Assembly: GCF_021155765.1 (NCBI RefSeq)
Contig: NC_060112.1
Location: 22,656,501 to 22,720,500, forward strand
From: Diprion similis
Taxonomy: Eukaryota; Arthropoda; Insecta; Hymenoptera; Diprionidae
Length of the DNA stretch: 64,000 nucleotides
Direction of reading: 5' to 3'
The notes under the pieces are model-generated. The model did no database searches and was not told the origin of the DNA. It saw nothing but the letters and a program-made list of their open reading frames with translations. Made by a program: the position numbers and the translations under genes. Position 1 is the first letter of the stretch. Each line of letters opens with the position of its first letter. Positions 13,458-26,340 of the stretch are shown piece by piece.

Positions 13458-16400
13458 AGAAGGAGGAGGTGTGATAGCTCATTTCACAGCTTGATTAAGT
13501 GCTCAAACTCGCTTCGCGCGTCTATATTAGCATATAACGCGCGTCCGGCAAATGCGGAATAAAAGAAGAAGAGATGTCGTAAAGGAGAAAATACGAATCG
13601 GGGGAAAAAAGCGAGAGACATAAACATCGTTTATCCTCATAACCGCGCGCTGGCTGCATGCGCCGGTCCGAGATGCAGCAACAACTTCTTCCACTTCTTC
13701 TTACTCTTGTTATTCTTGCTAATTATAAGATACTGATACAGTCTGGAATGCGTATAAACATCGAAACGCTTCCAAAAACACGCGGGCCAATTATCTGCTA
13801 CCGGGCGAGAGAAAACACGCCTCCTCGTAAACCAGCTGTCATACACCGTTCTGCGACTATACTTCTCCATGCAGCGATGATGGAGGTGCACTTCCAACCA
13901 CCAAAATGGCAACCGAATGGTCACCCACCAGCCGAAAGTTTAGCCTGCGTTAAAACGATAATCTGTAGCGAAATCGAAAGGGATTTTATCGTATAATCGA
14001 GCGGCTACACTTCTTCTTCTTCCTCTTCTTCTTATTCAGATCGAGACATCGAGGCCTCGAAATGGAGCCGTCGAACCCGCGGTTGCAGCGTCAGAAACGG
14101 AACCGAGAGTCTCGAGACGAGAGTAAGAAAGCTTCGGTTTAATTTTAATTTAAAATCGTTGCCTCAGACGAGTGGGACCACCTACGATTCGTACGTAGAG
14201 AGCGGCTCTCCGTTCGAGAGAAAGAGAGGGAGAGAAAGAGAGCTGAGGAAGCGTGGCCGAAGAGAACGACCCGAGACTCCATGACTTTGGTTAGACCTAG
14301 CGAAGGCTCTGAACGAACAACCCGGAGAGCTTGTTCGTCGCGTTTTGCTCCTTTACCCACATCAATTACCGGATGCCTGAGAACCTGAAGAAACCTTGGC
14401 TAAAAAGTTGGGATCTGGACGCGGGTTTTTGGTCATTGAATCAACAGAGCAAGTCAAACGTTGATTAACCCCGCGGCTGAGAACAGTGTAATAATAACAT
14501 ATGTGCCGTGATCAAGGCGGGAATCGGTTACATAATCAATGAGAGGAATCAAGATCGATCGAGCCGAGGAGAGTCTGCAATCGACGGCACAACCGCAACG
14601 TAGGAAGTTCACCGAACAATGGGATTAATTAATCAAAGTGACCGGGGGGCTCCACTTCCTATGATAAATCCATGAAGCCAATCCACCCACGTGTCCGGCT
14701 CAACCGAGCCAAGTCAGCAACCTGCACTATAATAATTAACGATAATTTACTACGGCACTCTATTCCGGCATGAAACCTGATCGAACGAAGTCTAACGAAT
14801 CAGCCGATATGTCGTCGCGTTCATCGCTCAATCACACATCGACGTATCGACGATCAACCATCCTCATTTGCCTCGGTCTACCCTTGGAAGTATTATGAAA
14901 ATACGTGTACATATTGCTTGAAATTAAGTATCAAGCATGAATTTTAAGTGGAACGAAAAAAAAAGCTTAAAAAAGCTTTAATTAACATTTTTAACGATTT
15001 TCTCAATTTTTTGTGGCGAACTCGAATTGGTGCATGAAAAAAAATACGTGTCCAATTTTTTTTCATGTGTCGCGAAATGAAGAGTATCGACGAGTCACAC
15101 CTCGGATATATTTTCCTAGAAAGAAACGCAGCGAGAAAGAGCGAGAGGCGTTTATTCGTCCTGGGACAAGTGTTACGCGCTAAATAGCAAGGAGAGACAA
15201 AATTAAGACGAGTGATTTGGTCGAACGAGGAAAGAGGAGAGCCTTCACTAGCGAGTCGAGGACTCTGGTCCCCAGGTAGCATCGAGGGCCGAGGTTCGAG
15301 CTGGATGGGCACTATTGTTGGGACCTCCCACAGGGCCCGCGACTCCTTGTCATCGCTCACGTCCCGAGAGGGGTACAGAAACGGTCGCAAGACGGGATGG
15401 AACCACCGAGTCAAGTCGCGGAGAGCGCGTAATTATTTCGTCGTAAACACGTGCCTAATATTCCACTGCCAGAGCGAGATGACTCGAGATGCCCCGGGAT
15501 CTACGCGGATAGCCAGGATAATAATTCTTTCGGCTGTAAGATCGTCGTCGACGTCGTCGTCGTCGAGGAAGAAGCGTTGCATCGAGGATGTTTAAATTCC
15601 TCCTCACATACGACAGACGCAACACGGCCAAGACATTTTTCTTTTCTCCCTAAGTGCCTCCCTTCGTTTTGGTCTTGTTTCTTATCTCCTTTCTTTTCCC
15701 CACCTCGCTCGAATTAACCAGCGACAATGAACGCCTGAATCGCCTGTGATTAAAGTGGCATTAATTCTACTTATTGTTAATCGTCACGCGCTGTTTACAC
15801 GCGGGCTTTATAAAGCTCAAGATCATCGTCATCTTCATCATCTCGAAGGGTAATAATCCTTGGGAAAATGTTATCTTTGTGATGTAATCATTTTCGGATT
15901 TTAGATCTGATGTTTATAATATATTATCCTTATGATAAATATTCAAATTGATTCTTATACGAAGAAGGTTTATTAATTTATATTTAGTTAAATTCGTGAA
16001 TTTTATTTAAATTTCTCTCAGTTCAATTTTTTTTTATTGAATTCTGACAGCCTATAATTCCATTATGAAATTTTAAAGTTAACTGTGCTTTCACTCTTGA
16101 AGAGGAATAGTTAGGAGGACAAAAAGCTTCTTTCTCAATCTTTTGTGAAACTCCCTCTTTTTTCCTCAATCCCGAGAAAAAGGAGCGAGTCGTTTATAAG
16201 ATCTGAACTTAAATTTCGCGAATTACTAAATCACATCGAAACCCTAAATAAACATCTAACTATTTAAATTAGAAAATAAACAATTTGTTAATAATTCTCG
16301 GATCCAATTCTTCCAGAGCAGGATGAAACTTGTCGAGAGACATTTTGCAAAATCAAATTTGATACTGTAATATACAGCCTTAATTTTCTCCAGAATAAAA

Positions 16401-16767
16401 TTCTCTAGCTCCTAATAAAGAATCTATTATCAGAAGAAACAGAAGGTGAATAAATACGAACATAAATTGTACCATTATAGCAACAAAAAACCCTATTTCA
16501 CAACCCAATACCGAATTTCGTGTTTATTATAAAAAAAAACGAAACACCTCGCATGGTTAAGATTTCTCAAAACCACATTATAACTAATCAATATCTTATA
16601 AATAATTTGCAGAAGATGATTCCTCATACGAGAAAGATATCAAAATTGTCTATGACACGAAGGCTTTTACAACTGCGGTAGGTTATTCGGTTTTATAAAT
16701 AAAGATTTCACTCACCTACAGATACCTACAGCTGGTATCGCTGCTGACTGTGAGAGCGGAACTGAAT

Positions 16768-16791
16768 CTTCTTCTTCTTCTTCTTCTTCTT
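16768..16791. repeat. (TTC)n microsatellite
   Basis: About eight uninterrupted CTT/TTC triplets. Confidence 0.9.
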
Positions 16792-16821
16792 TTATTTCCC
16801 TTTAAGCACTGCAGCACTTGG

Positions 16822-16857
16822 ACACACGCAACACACGCAACACACGCAACACACGCA
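16822..16857. repeat. Nine-bp minisatellite, four copies
   Basis: The unit ACACACGCA is repeated four times in tandem without interruption. Confidence 0.95.
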
Positions 16858-18047
16858 AACCCAGACGAGACAGTCGGCAGGGCTGAGCTGCAGTGACTTG
16901 AGCATATATTGACTGCGAACTAATTTGACCGACTGACTGACTGATTGCATGCCAGGTCTGGCTGCGGAGGTGCAGCAACTGCAGGCTTAGGAACTGCACA
17001 AGCAGATTGGACGGCTACCCACGAGTCCACAATTGCAAATGCAATTCAATGGGGCCGCCGCAGACTGAACGGTGTTTAAAAATTCACACCTCTACCGATC
17101 TCGAAATTGCCCTTGAATGGTCGAGGCTGTTTGTTTTCCCGAGCCTAAGCGGTTACCTTATCGATTACACTTCCAAGTGGTACACCTTGATCGACTGTTT
17201 TCAAAACAAAGCGCTATTTGTTCGTGTGAATTTAAGTTTCGGTTACGTTGCCGAGGCTTGAGATCGAGGGAAACAATAGTCGATTATATATGGGGTATTC
17301 CACGCCAACGTGACCAGTGTTAAACCTGGACTGTCTCAAAATCATTTCATATTTTTTCTAACGTTCTACTCGGTAAAAAAACGTGACCTTTTTCTTCAAA
17401 CTTTTTTATTGAACCGTTTATTTTTTACAAATATTTGAACTTGATTGCGAATCCCCATTTTTAAAAACTTGCAAAAATTCCCAAAAATCCAGTAAATGCT
17501 TTATTTGTAAATGTAATGTAAATTAGTGAATTTTTTTAATTAACATTTTTTTCCATCTATCGATTAATTAATTAACTCTACTCATATCCGACCGACGCGT
17601 GCAAACGAGATACTCGAGTAATCGAAACTGCCTATTAATCGATCAATCGCACAGCACCAATGTACACCAAATCACAACGTGAACCACTAAAACCCGATGT
17701 CCCGAGTTTTACAGAGATAATTGAGCCTCTCCAAAATCCTGGCAGTAGCAATTGATCGTCGTAGAACAGCGTCGGGGGTAAATAAAATCCAACCTGAACG
17801 GAGTCAACAGTCAGACGTAGGCACGATTATTTTTTGTCAAATGTACTTGATCGATTTTCTTTCGCACATCTACACCCTGTACGGGGGTGAGTGACTTTCC
17901 GGCGAATGAGCGAACTGCATAAGAGATCGATCCGGCAGTTATTGTTGTTGTTGTAACGATCCAGCGCTGGATATTTACGATTCAAGGGCTGGAGAAATCG
18001 GTAGCTTTGCAGTTAACGATCGAGTGGTTATTTTCTTTCTTAATTCT

Positions 18048-18112
18048 TCTTTTTTTCTTCTTCTTCTTCTTCTCTTTCTTTCGATAGGAATCGCGTCGTC
18101 GTCGTCGTCGTC
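18048..18112. repeat. (TTC)n followed by (GTC)n microsatellites
   Basis: Two triplet runs close together: TTC/CTT at about 18055-18074 and CGT/GTC at about 18094-18111. Confidence 0.9.
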
Positions 18113-18415
18113 TCGCAAGCACTCCGGGATGTCCTCGGCTCGCAAAATAATATACGATCAAGGTCTCGACTCGTAAAAATCTCGGTAGGATCGAGACTCG
18201 TGTGTGCGTTTTAACCGCGTTATATACAAGGCGTAAAAACCGCGGCGAGATATCCTCGCGGGGGTGGTGGAGCCTCCCTAAATCGCGATCGCGTTCTGCA
18301 CGCGCATAATTCGCAGACGTGCCGGGACCGCCGCAAATGAACCAGTAGTAATAAAATAGATACCACCACGCCATTGTCCGCGAAATATAAACTCGTACTT
18401 TCCTCTTCATCCACC

Positions 18416-18446
18416 CTCTTCTTCTTCTTCTTCTTCTTCTTCTTCT
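18416..18446. repeat. (CTT)n microsatellite
   Basis: About nine uninterrupted CTT triplets continuing into CTC. Confidence 0.9.
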
Positions 18447-21400
18447 CCTCCTCGGAGCCCCGGGACGTCGCGTCGGTTCCGTTGTCGAGTGTGCAGGACG
18501 CCGTGCCGACGGCGGTGTCTGTCGACAGGAGAGAAACAGTCCCACGTAAAGTCCACCCACAGCGCTAATACCAACCAACTCGAGATTTATAACACGGCTT
18601 ACTTTAATATAAAGACCAATTTATTTAGCCGCATGTGAAACTTTCTTGCCCGCGATTCATGGACCTCGTGTAGATGTATAGGTATAGGTGGGAGCCTGCG
18701 ATAACTATAGTCTCTATGCATCTCTGTGCATCATCGGTATGTTGTGCACACGTTTACAGCTTGTGCATGTGTATGAATATACTATATATATGGGGTACCA
18801 GGTTTTTGTTTGTTGTACCCACACTCTCGAGGCCCCTCTTCAACTCCCCAAGGCTCCGACCTCCGCATCCACGCACCAAACCACAAAAGCAAAGATTGAT
18901 CATCGTTGTGGATTGAGAGAGTTTTAAGACACTAACGAAACGCTAATGGAGAGCGGTAGCCATTGTTTGACTACCGAACCGCCAACTGTACATACATACA
19001 TACGTAAAACCATGTACAACATAACCCTGCAGTGGTTCACGTGTCAATTAAACAAACATTTTAACTACGTTACGTGTTTTGCTCTTTTGCTTAGAAATTC
19101 GAAAAAATTTACCTGCAAATTAGATCCACGTTAGAAGTTAACATATTGCATAGAAATTCGGATTATCCTTTATTTTGGGATGGGAACATTTTTACTCTTA
19201 CAATCCTCAAGCATATCTAGAAAGATAAAAAATAAAACTTTGCAATGATTCAAGCTACTGTAATACTTCAACGCTCTAATTGAGAACTCAAATTTTTTCA
19301 CCACAGGAGATATGATTTTTCACAATAAATATCAGAAGAAAAAAAAAAAGAATACACCTACAGCTGATCAGAAAATTTTTAGTTCCAAGATTCTAATTAT
19401 TCAAATTCAAGACAATTCTGTTCTTTTCATTATCGTATTTTGCATAGAAAAGAAATGGATTCAACGCGATGAGAAGAAAAAAAAAATTTATTTACAAATT
19501 ATTCGAATGATTTCTTTTAAATATTCTTTAAAGAAAAAATCTAAGCTCGTTGATTATAAACTTGTTATCAATAAAGTTGCTCTTTTTTGAATATTCCGGA
19601 AATGTTTGGGGATGTCCCAAAAAAACTGAGATTTTTGGAAGTCGAATTTCGACCAATTTTTCAGCAAAAAAAAAGAACTGCGATAAATTAAGCACGTGAT
19701 AGCGAAAATCATTCAGGAAAAAGCCCTCACCGTCAGTTTCGGATTTATTCAAAACTAGTAAAATTCGTTCCCATATCGTCTCGAGTATTTAGATTTTGGG
19801 GTTACACGAGCGGGTGAAGTGGTAGTCAAACCTAACCTCGTCCAACAGGAGGCCGCAACATCTACCGGTAAGTGCTGGGTAAACAGAAACACGGTTTCGT
19901 GTAAGAGGCTGAAAGTACGAAAACTGTTAACAATACGACTAACTAGACGAGACATCCCGTTTCCAAGACCAGCTTGACCGTTTGCCCTGTCTATCCTAGA
20001 GCCGTTACGTCACGCATTTGCCTGCGGCTTGTATGCTGTCATAGACAGACGCATTTTCCCAGAAGAAGACGATGTTATGCTCGTTATTACTCGGCCCAAT
20101 TTCCGTTCCAACATGTTTCTTCGAGAATGGCTGACCGCGAATTAATTAAAAATTAATATCTTAGTGTTCGACCCACCTTTTCTGGGAACTTTGTGAGTCA
20201 AAAAACCGCAGAAAGTATCTTGACGGATATAAACAACTATAATAAAAGATTAATCGACTTATGAGGAGTAATTAATTACTTAACAATGACGGTACAATTC
20301 TGGGAAATGGAGAGCTATAAAGATATTTTTAAAATCTAGGCAGAAATATACAAAAATGTTCCACGTTCGCTCATTAATTCTTAAGTTATAAAACTTGAAA
20401 AATATTGAACCGGAGTTTCTTTCCCGGAACGGAACAAGTTTCAGATTCGATAACTTTTTTTATTACTAAAGTCAACCAGCACAAACTTTTTTACAATTCT
20501 GACACTATCTCGATCCAAACCTGCAAAAACCTGTCACTGAATTTACCAATTCCCACGATCGGTGTTGACAGTTTATCGTACAAAAATATTCTGTCAAAAC
20601 GATTCGATCCGATGAAAATCAGGACCCCATAGAGAGTGAAAATGATTATTTTGACTTTACTAAAAAAAAAATGCAGTAAATTACACGTACATCATAGTTG
20701 CAATACCCATAAAATGACAGTGTTGACAATTATTTTCAAACTGAACAGAATTACAACGTGTCACACTCATTTCGGTGAGTCCAGCAATATTTGCAAAACC
20801 CTATTTTCTAGTGAGTATGAAAAACGAAATTTTCCGCATTGCAAACGTCAGCATCGAACGGCGTACGAGAACTTCTGGGCCCCACCGCATCATCGCCGGG
20901 GGCGTCGGAGGTGGAGAGGATCGCGTTGATGATGGCTGGTGAACGGCAAGGGACGCCTACGAGGCGCAGGCGAGGCGCGGGCAACACGCTCGAGAAAACG
21001 CCCTCGGACATTCTTTATTGTTACACTCGCATGCAGCGTGTGTAGTGTGTACACAGCATCCCGAATGCCCCCCTCCACTTCGTTCCCCGGTCCCCTCGAC
21101 GCGCTACCATCCTCAGGAAACCCGCGTGTCCGTATGAAGAGGCCAGGATTTTACCGACTTTCGGGATGTCATGTCACTTACAAGGGGAAACACGCGCTAA
21201 TAAATTCACCTTACAAGTGCTTTCGAAAATTGTATATATCGCGTTTCTTCTGTTTCACGATGTTGTAGGTACCTATACGCACAAGGTGGATCGTAAGGGG
21301 GAGTTTTATCGATTGCCGATGGATAAATCAGGGCCCCTCTAATCAGGGAACCACACTCACAAGCTGTTAAACGAGATGACGTGAAACCGGGCGAGGAAAT

Positions 21401-23848
21401 AACCTCGTTCCCGAATTCTTTGGACCAGTTAAACCAGTCTCCAGTTTATAACCCGCAAGGATCGAGACGCCGGAGGATCGGTAGGTACGAATAGTTCGGG
21501 TGTACGAAGTTGTGCATCTTGAATAAATTTCACAAGATCACCGAAGGGGACGAGGGGGTGAAAACAAGACTAAGGAGAAGAAAAGAAAAGCTCTCTCGCA
21601 TCGCGCGGGGATAAATCAAGGTAGCTAATCAGACCACTTCATCGGGAACCACTTTTGGGTAAAATATGAGACACGATAATGCGGTCGGGCGGATCGCGTG
21701 GCTCTAGCATAAAAAATCAGGCCCTTTCAAAAATCGAATAATCGACCGTTTGACCGCTCGTTTGTAGTAGGTACGCGTGGTTGGGGCTGGGACCGTTGCT
21801 GGAACGGTATCGGCGAACCCTCGTACATGATCCCCGGTCTTCTGCATGCATGCCCGCCTGTGTGGTCCTCGATCGGCAGTTAGGACTCATTTGGGTTAAT
21901 CTAACTCCTCTCGGGCGTGACTACTAACTTAATAAATAACATTAATTAGCGGCGATAAATCAGCCCTCGGGGCTTCGACGCTCGGTTAACACCGAATCGC
22001 CGACTGCGATACTTCGGGGTTGGGGTTATAAGCCAAGCGTACACAACGGCCACCGAATCCCAAGGATTTCAAGCATCTTAAGTGCGTAATTTCCGAGGTA
22101 TTCGACGCGTTTCGATCTGATATCGCTTATACCAACCCACGATCTTCGATCTCGCCTTCGGCGTTGCTTCTCGCACCGACTCGATCGTCCTACCTGCACC
22201 TCTTGCACATTTCTTCAGTTACGTTTTACGGTTTATTCCTGCTTCGTATTCGTCATTACTGCCATTTCGAGCTCCCGTAATTGCCCAGCACGTTACTATT
22301 TATTTAGACTGATTTTATTCTCTCCAGCTTTTCATCCCGACGATCGTCGTCACCGATTTCCAAATAAGTACGCCCGGCGTTTTTCCTTCGTTACAAAAAA
22401 GTTCCAACGTTTGCTGAAACATAGATTTTTCGTGATTATATATCACGATCATGCGATATAGCAGGCAGGTTAAACAAGCGATGTGTAAAAGATCGAGGAT
22501 TTAAAACCGCGCACTTCCACTGCAGGCAAAATACGATATGACGGCGGCTCGAGTCGCGCTACATCCATGAGGGAAGATACGTGTGTATGCATCTGGGAAC
22601 TTAACGAACCTGTCCAGTATATTGGTCAAGTTATGTACCTACACAAGAGGTGCTGGATTTTTTCACCGGATAATATCGCACGTCATAAACCCGCGCCTTC
22701 GTACGCTCATGTTGAAATAGGATTTTCGCAAGTTGGCGAGCTGGACGGGCGATTTATCGACGAGGGTGGCAACCTTTGTGCAACCGTCGGTTACGCAATC
22801 TGGTATAACGCTTCGACGCGTCAAAACGTTTAGAGATTAGGAATATATTTGTCTCGCAATCAGAAGCCGTGGGTAATGAAATGTAAATATCTCGAACGAA
22901 CTTCGCTCCGCGTCCTCTGACCTCAATCCCCTCGGTCTAATCTTCTCTGGATCACCGCGATCTAAGACTGATTTACCTTTCCCCCCGTGCATAATGATCG
23001 ACAATCCACGTAATCAGCATACGCGTCGCTTCCTCTGGGCGTAATCGTACAGATTTTATCCCCAGCCCGATTGGACTCGAGTATAACGATTATGACAATC
23101 GCTTTGAAAAAAGAAACTTCGAAAACTTGACTAATTGAGCGAGATATTGCTCTAATCGTCGCACGAAGGAAAAGAAGTTTAAACTTATATATATGCATAC
23201 ACGGATTATGAATTAAATCGTGTGGAAAATTTAAGTCAGAATATAGATTACTTTTGTAATCCGGCTCTTCGCGGCTTCGAAACACGAAAGAGTAATTGGT
23301 TTTACGCTCGTATTAACCGTGTTGAGAGACAAATCGTCTCGGATTTAGGATGCGTTGAACCAGCAATAAATTTTCATCCCTTCCTTTTCTTCGATTTTTC
23401 TATTTTCGAATCAGTATCGCTGCGAGGTAATCCCCAGACTGTAAAACCAATCGAACAAAATTGTTCCTGATCGGGTTGACGACACGAGCTCCTCATCCAC
23501 TGCGATCGTCGAGAAACGTATCTATTTTCTAGTGTTATTTGACAGCCGACGAAACGCGTCCTCTGTGCCTCCGTCCGGCTGGGGTTAAAACAACATCGTC
23601 TATTTCTCGTCCATCCATGCCAAAGCTTTTTCCGCTCCCAGCAGCCGCGACAGGCGAGGTGTTCTCTTCTCATTATTATACACGAAGAGAGAAGTGAGTT
23701 AAGTCGACGACCGCCAGAATGTCACAACAACCTTGCGCGTTTCTATTTCAGCTTTTCTTACACTTCCTTTTTGCTACTTCGCTCCCATTCTGGCTCTCTT
23801 TGGTAATTTTTTTTTTATTGTTTCATTTCTTCCTTGTTCTATTATCTC

Positions 23849-23851
<3 letters not shown>

Positions 23852-23897
<46 letters not shown>
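23852..23897. repeat. (CT)n microsatellite
   Basis: A pure CT dinucleotide run of about 23 copies in a pyrimidine-rich stretch. Confidence 0.95.
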
Positions 23898-23900
<3 letters not shown>

Positions 23901-24587
23901 CTCTCTTCATACCCGCATCCTGCCCTGCAGTCGCCTAGTTATGCACGCAGGTATTTATACCCTCGGCCTGGAGGTATAAGGTGCATGCCGGGTAGGATGC
24001 GAATGCGGTCTCGATGGTACCTACGCTGGACTAAAATAGGTCCACCAGGAAGGGCTCGAGAAACGGTCTATTTATGCCCGCTGCGACCACCGAAACGTGC
24101 TCTGTCACTAAACGCGCCTCCCCGCTTCTTGGTCACACCCTTCGCTTCAATTCTTCCGCTTCTTGGTCAACCAACTTTTATTATAGTTCGGAACACCGAG
24201 CGAACGATGAGGTAACTGTGAGGACAGTTTTCAGAATGGAGGTTGATTGTAACGGATGAGAATGCGAGGAATATAGGCGGGGAAATACGGGGCTTTGATA
24301 AATTTCAAATCAAGTTACGATCCTCTTCTTCGGCTCAGCGACGAAAACCAAGTCAATGAAGAAACTTGAAGAATTTATTCTGTATTGAGAATTCGGCACG
24401 TCGGTATGACACGCGATTTTTTTTTTTTCAACTTGTAACTCTTGAGAAAGAATTTTTTTGTTGAGACTAATCTGATTTAAAATGAAACTTGATTCGAGTT
24501 GAATAGACTTTTCATTTGAAAAGTTTAAGTCGATCGAATATCTACTGCGGGGATTTTGTCAACCAATATCGTACTGATTGTATTAAA

Positions 24588-24976
24588 ATATTCTTTTTAC
24601 GGCATGGGCATTGAAAAGTCCACTTTTTGTGGCAGTTTTCGTTCCGTAAAGTGACGCTTTATACGGCAGCGAACAAAGTTGCGGAATAAAGTCTTTATTC
24701 CGCAGTTTTGATGCGCAGTTCGAAGAGCGCATCCCAAACTGCCGAATAAAGTAGCTTCGTCGAAGAGATCGCGACATAACCTCACTCTTCGTTTTGCTTT
24801 TCAATGCCCATACCGTAAAAAATATTGTATGTGGCATGCCCGTAAACCGTTTTTTGGCTCGGATAATTTCAGTACTCGCTTCCGGCTCGCTTCCGGCTCG
24901 CCTTCAGCTCGTCCTGAAATCTTCATCCTTGCTAAAAAAACAGGAGATTTACGGGCATGCCACGTAATTAGCTATT
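24588..24976 (+). mobile_element. Compound hairpin repeat, copy A
   Basis: This is one of three copies in the window (others at 33990-34368 and, inverted, 49344-49703). It consists of two adjacent inverted-repeat units. Unit 1 opens with GGCATGGGCATTGAAAAG near 24601 and closes with CTTTTCAATGCCCATACC near 24796. Unit 2 opens with GTGGCATGCCCGTAAACC near 24831 and closes with TTTACGGGCATGCCAC near 24947. Unit 1 contains smaller stems, for example GCGGAATAAAG/CTTTATTCCGC. Compared with copy B it carries an 11-bp internal duplication in unit 2. No transposase is encoded, so it is a non-autonomous element or structured repeat. Confidence 0.85.
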
Positions 24977-26340
24977 CCTTCTGATGACAGAAAGAAATTA
25001 TAAGTTTCACGGTTCAATGAATTGCATTACGGTGTGTAAAACGAATTGAGCAAGGAAGAAACGGCAGAGAAAATGAATTTTCCATAATCATAATGACGAG
25101 CTGGAACGGGAAAACAATCCTGGAATAATAATAAAAATAATAACGAGTCTTTTGACGCCTCGTCAAGCCGAGGCAGGGCTGCCCCACCCACGGCGGGACC
25201 CTTCCTCCTAATTCTTTATTTATCTTCTCTTTTTCTCTCCCTGTCTTCCTTTTCGAGAGCCACTGTGGATAATTGGGACCGCACCCACAACGGTCAGCTC
25301 TCCTCCGGCCGTCCGCAGCGTCCCGAGAACACGCGTGTCCGTGGGCCTGATGCCCATTCACATAGGGGACCGTGGGCCGGGAGGGCCCAATCTCAATGCA
25401 TCATCGGTATTGTCAGCCGCTCACCGGCCAGATTTATTAACATAAGCTCTCTGACATCCCTCAGACCTGCTAGCGGCCGGGCCCTGTGACGAAGGGACGA
25501 GCGGCGCACGAATTTGTAACACAAATTGCCGAACGCCTCGTAAAAATGAAACCCGAGAGAAATAACGACCCGTCCAAAGAGCTTTCCTCCCCCCCCCCCC
25601 CCTCCTCGCTCTCTCTCTCTCTCTCTCTTCTACTTATTTCGAACTGTTCTTCTGGTCAGAATTAAAGTGGGTCAAAATTAGCAGGCCCAGAAATAAAGGA
25701 AAGGGGGCTGAAAACCCGAAGCGATAAATACTCCACTCGGTAAGTTTTAATTGATTGAAACGAAGCCGAGATTGAGAACTTAGATCGACGCGAGTTTGTG
25801 TTGAGGCATGTAAGAAACGAGACTGTATAAACGGTGAAAATACCGCCGAGGTGTTTTCGACGATGTCACGGTAACGACGGCGCTCTTGGAATTTCGTACA
25901 ATATTCGTCCGACACTTAATTACTCGAGTATTTTCTGAGGAGGGTAAAATTTTGTACGAAACAACCCCCGGCTTCGCGTTCCAAGAGACTGGCGTCAATA
26001 CCTTCCCGGCGCTTTGTGGAAGGCCGAGAATTCCCGGAGCCTGATAACCCGACATGTGTATACCGATAAGCCTTTTTATACCATACAATCCCGAGATTTC
26101 TGGGACCCGCACTTAGGGCCCGTTACAAGTGGACGACGGTCCGTCGTTTTATCGCACCGCGAGTCGAGTTTTGATCGAGTGATAAGCGAGCGTCTACAAG
26201 AGGAGTCGACATGGCGCCTGACTTCATGTCGTAGATTCGCATCGCGCAGAAAAATGCGCTCTCTTGATCGTCCGCGAATTTTTCTCAGACTACCGGACCC
26301 CTTTCGTAGATCCTGAACCCCATCGACGCCGGTGAGTAAA
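24977..26340. other. Intergenic DNA upstream of the FBXO33/39-like gene
   Basis: No coding exon is assigned. The stretch contains a poly(C) run (25588-25602) and a CT run (25608-25628). A strong donor-like GTGAGT lies at 26332, just before the chosen start codon, so an upstream non-coding or short coding exon ending at 26331 is possible. I could not identify one with an F-box. Confidence 0.5.

Larger units (their letters stand above)
12957..24587. other. Intergenic or intronic DNA without recognisable genes
   Basis: No coding exon recognised. The longest open frame (minus, 17982-18578) is driven by TTC and GTC triplet repeats translated as poly-Arg and poly-Lys, so I do not call it a gene. 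Simple repeats are listed separately. A 13-bp perfect inverted repeat, CATGAAAAAAAAT, lies at 15033-15045 and 15055-15067. Confidence 0.6.

Noticed and set aside
17982..18578. Minus-strand open frame of 198 codons
   Set aside because: Much of it is TTC and GTC triplet repeat read as poly-Lys and poly-Arg; no domain, and composition explains the missing stops.
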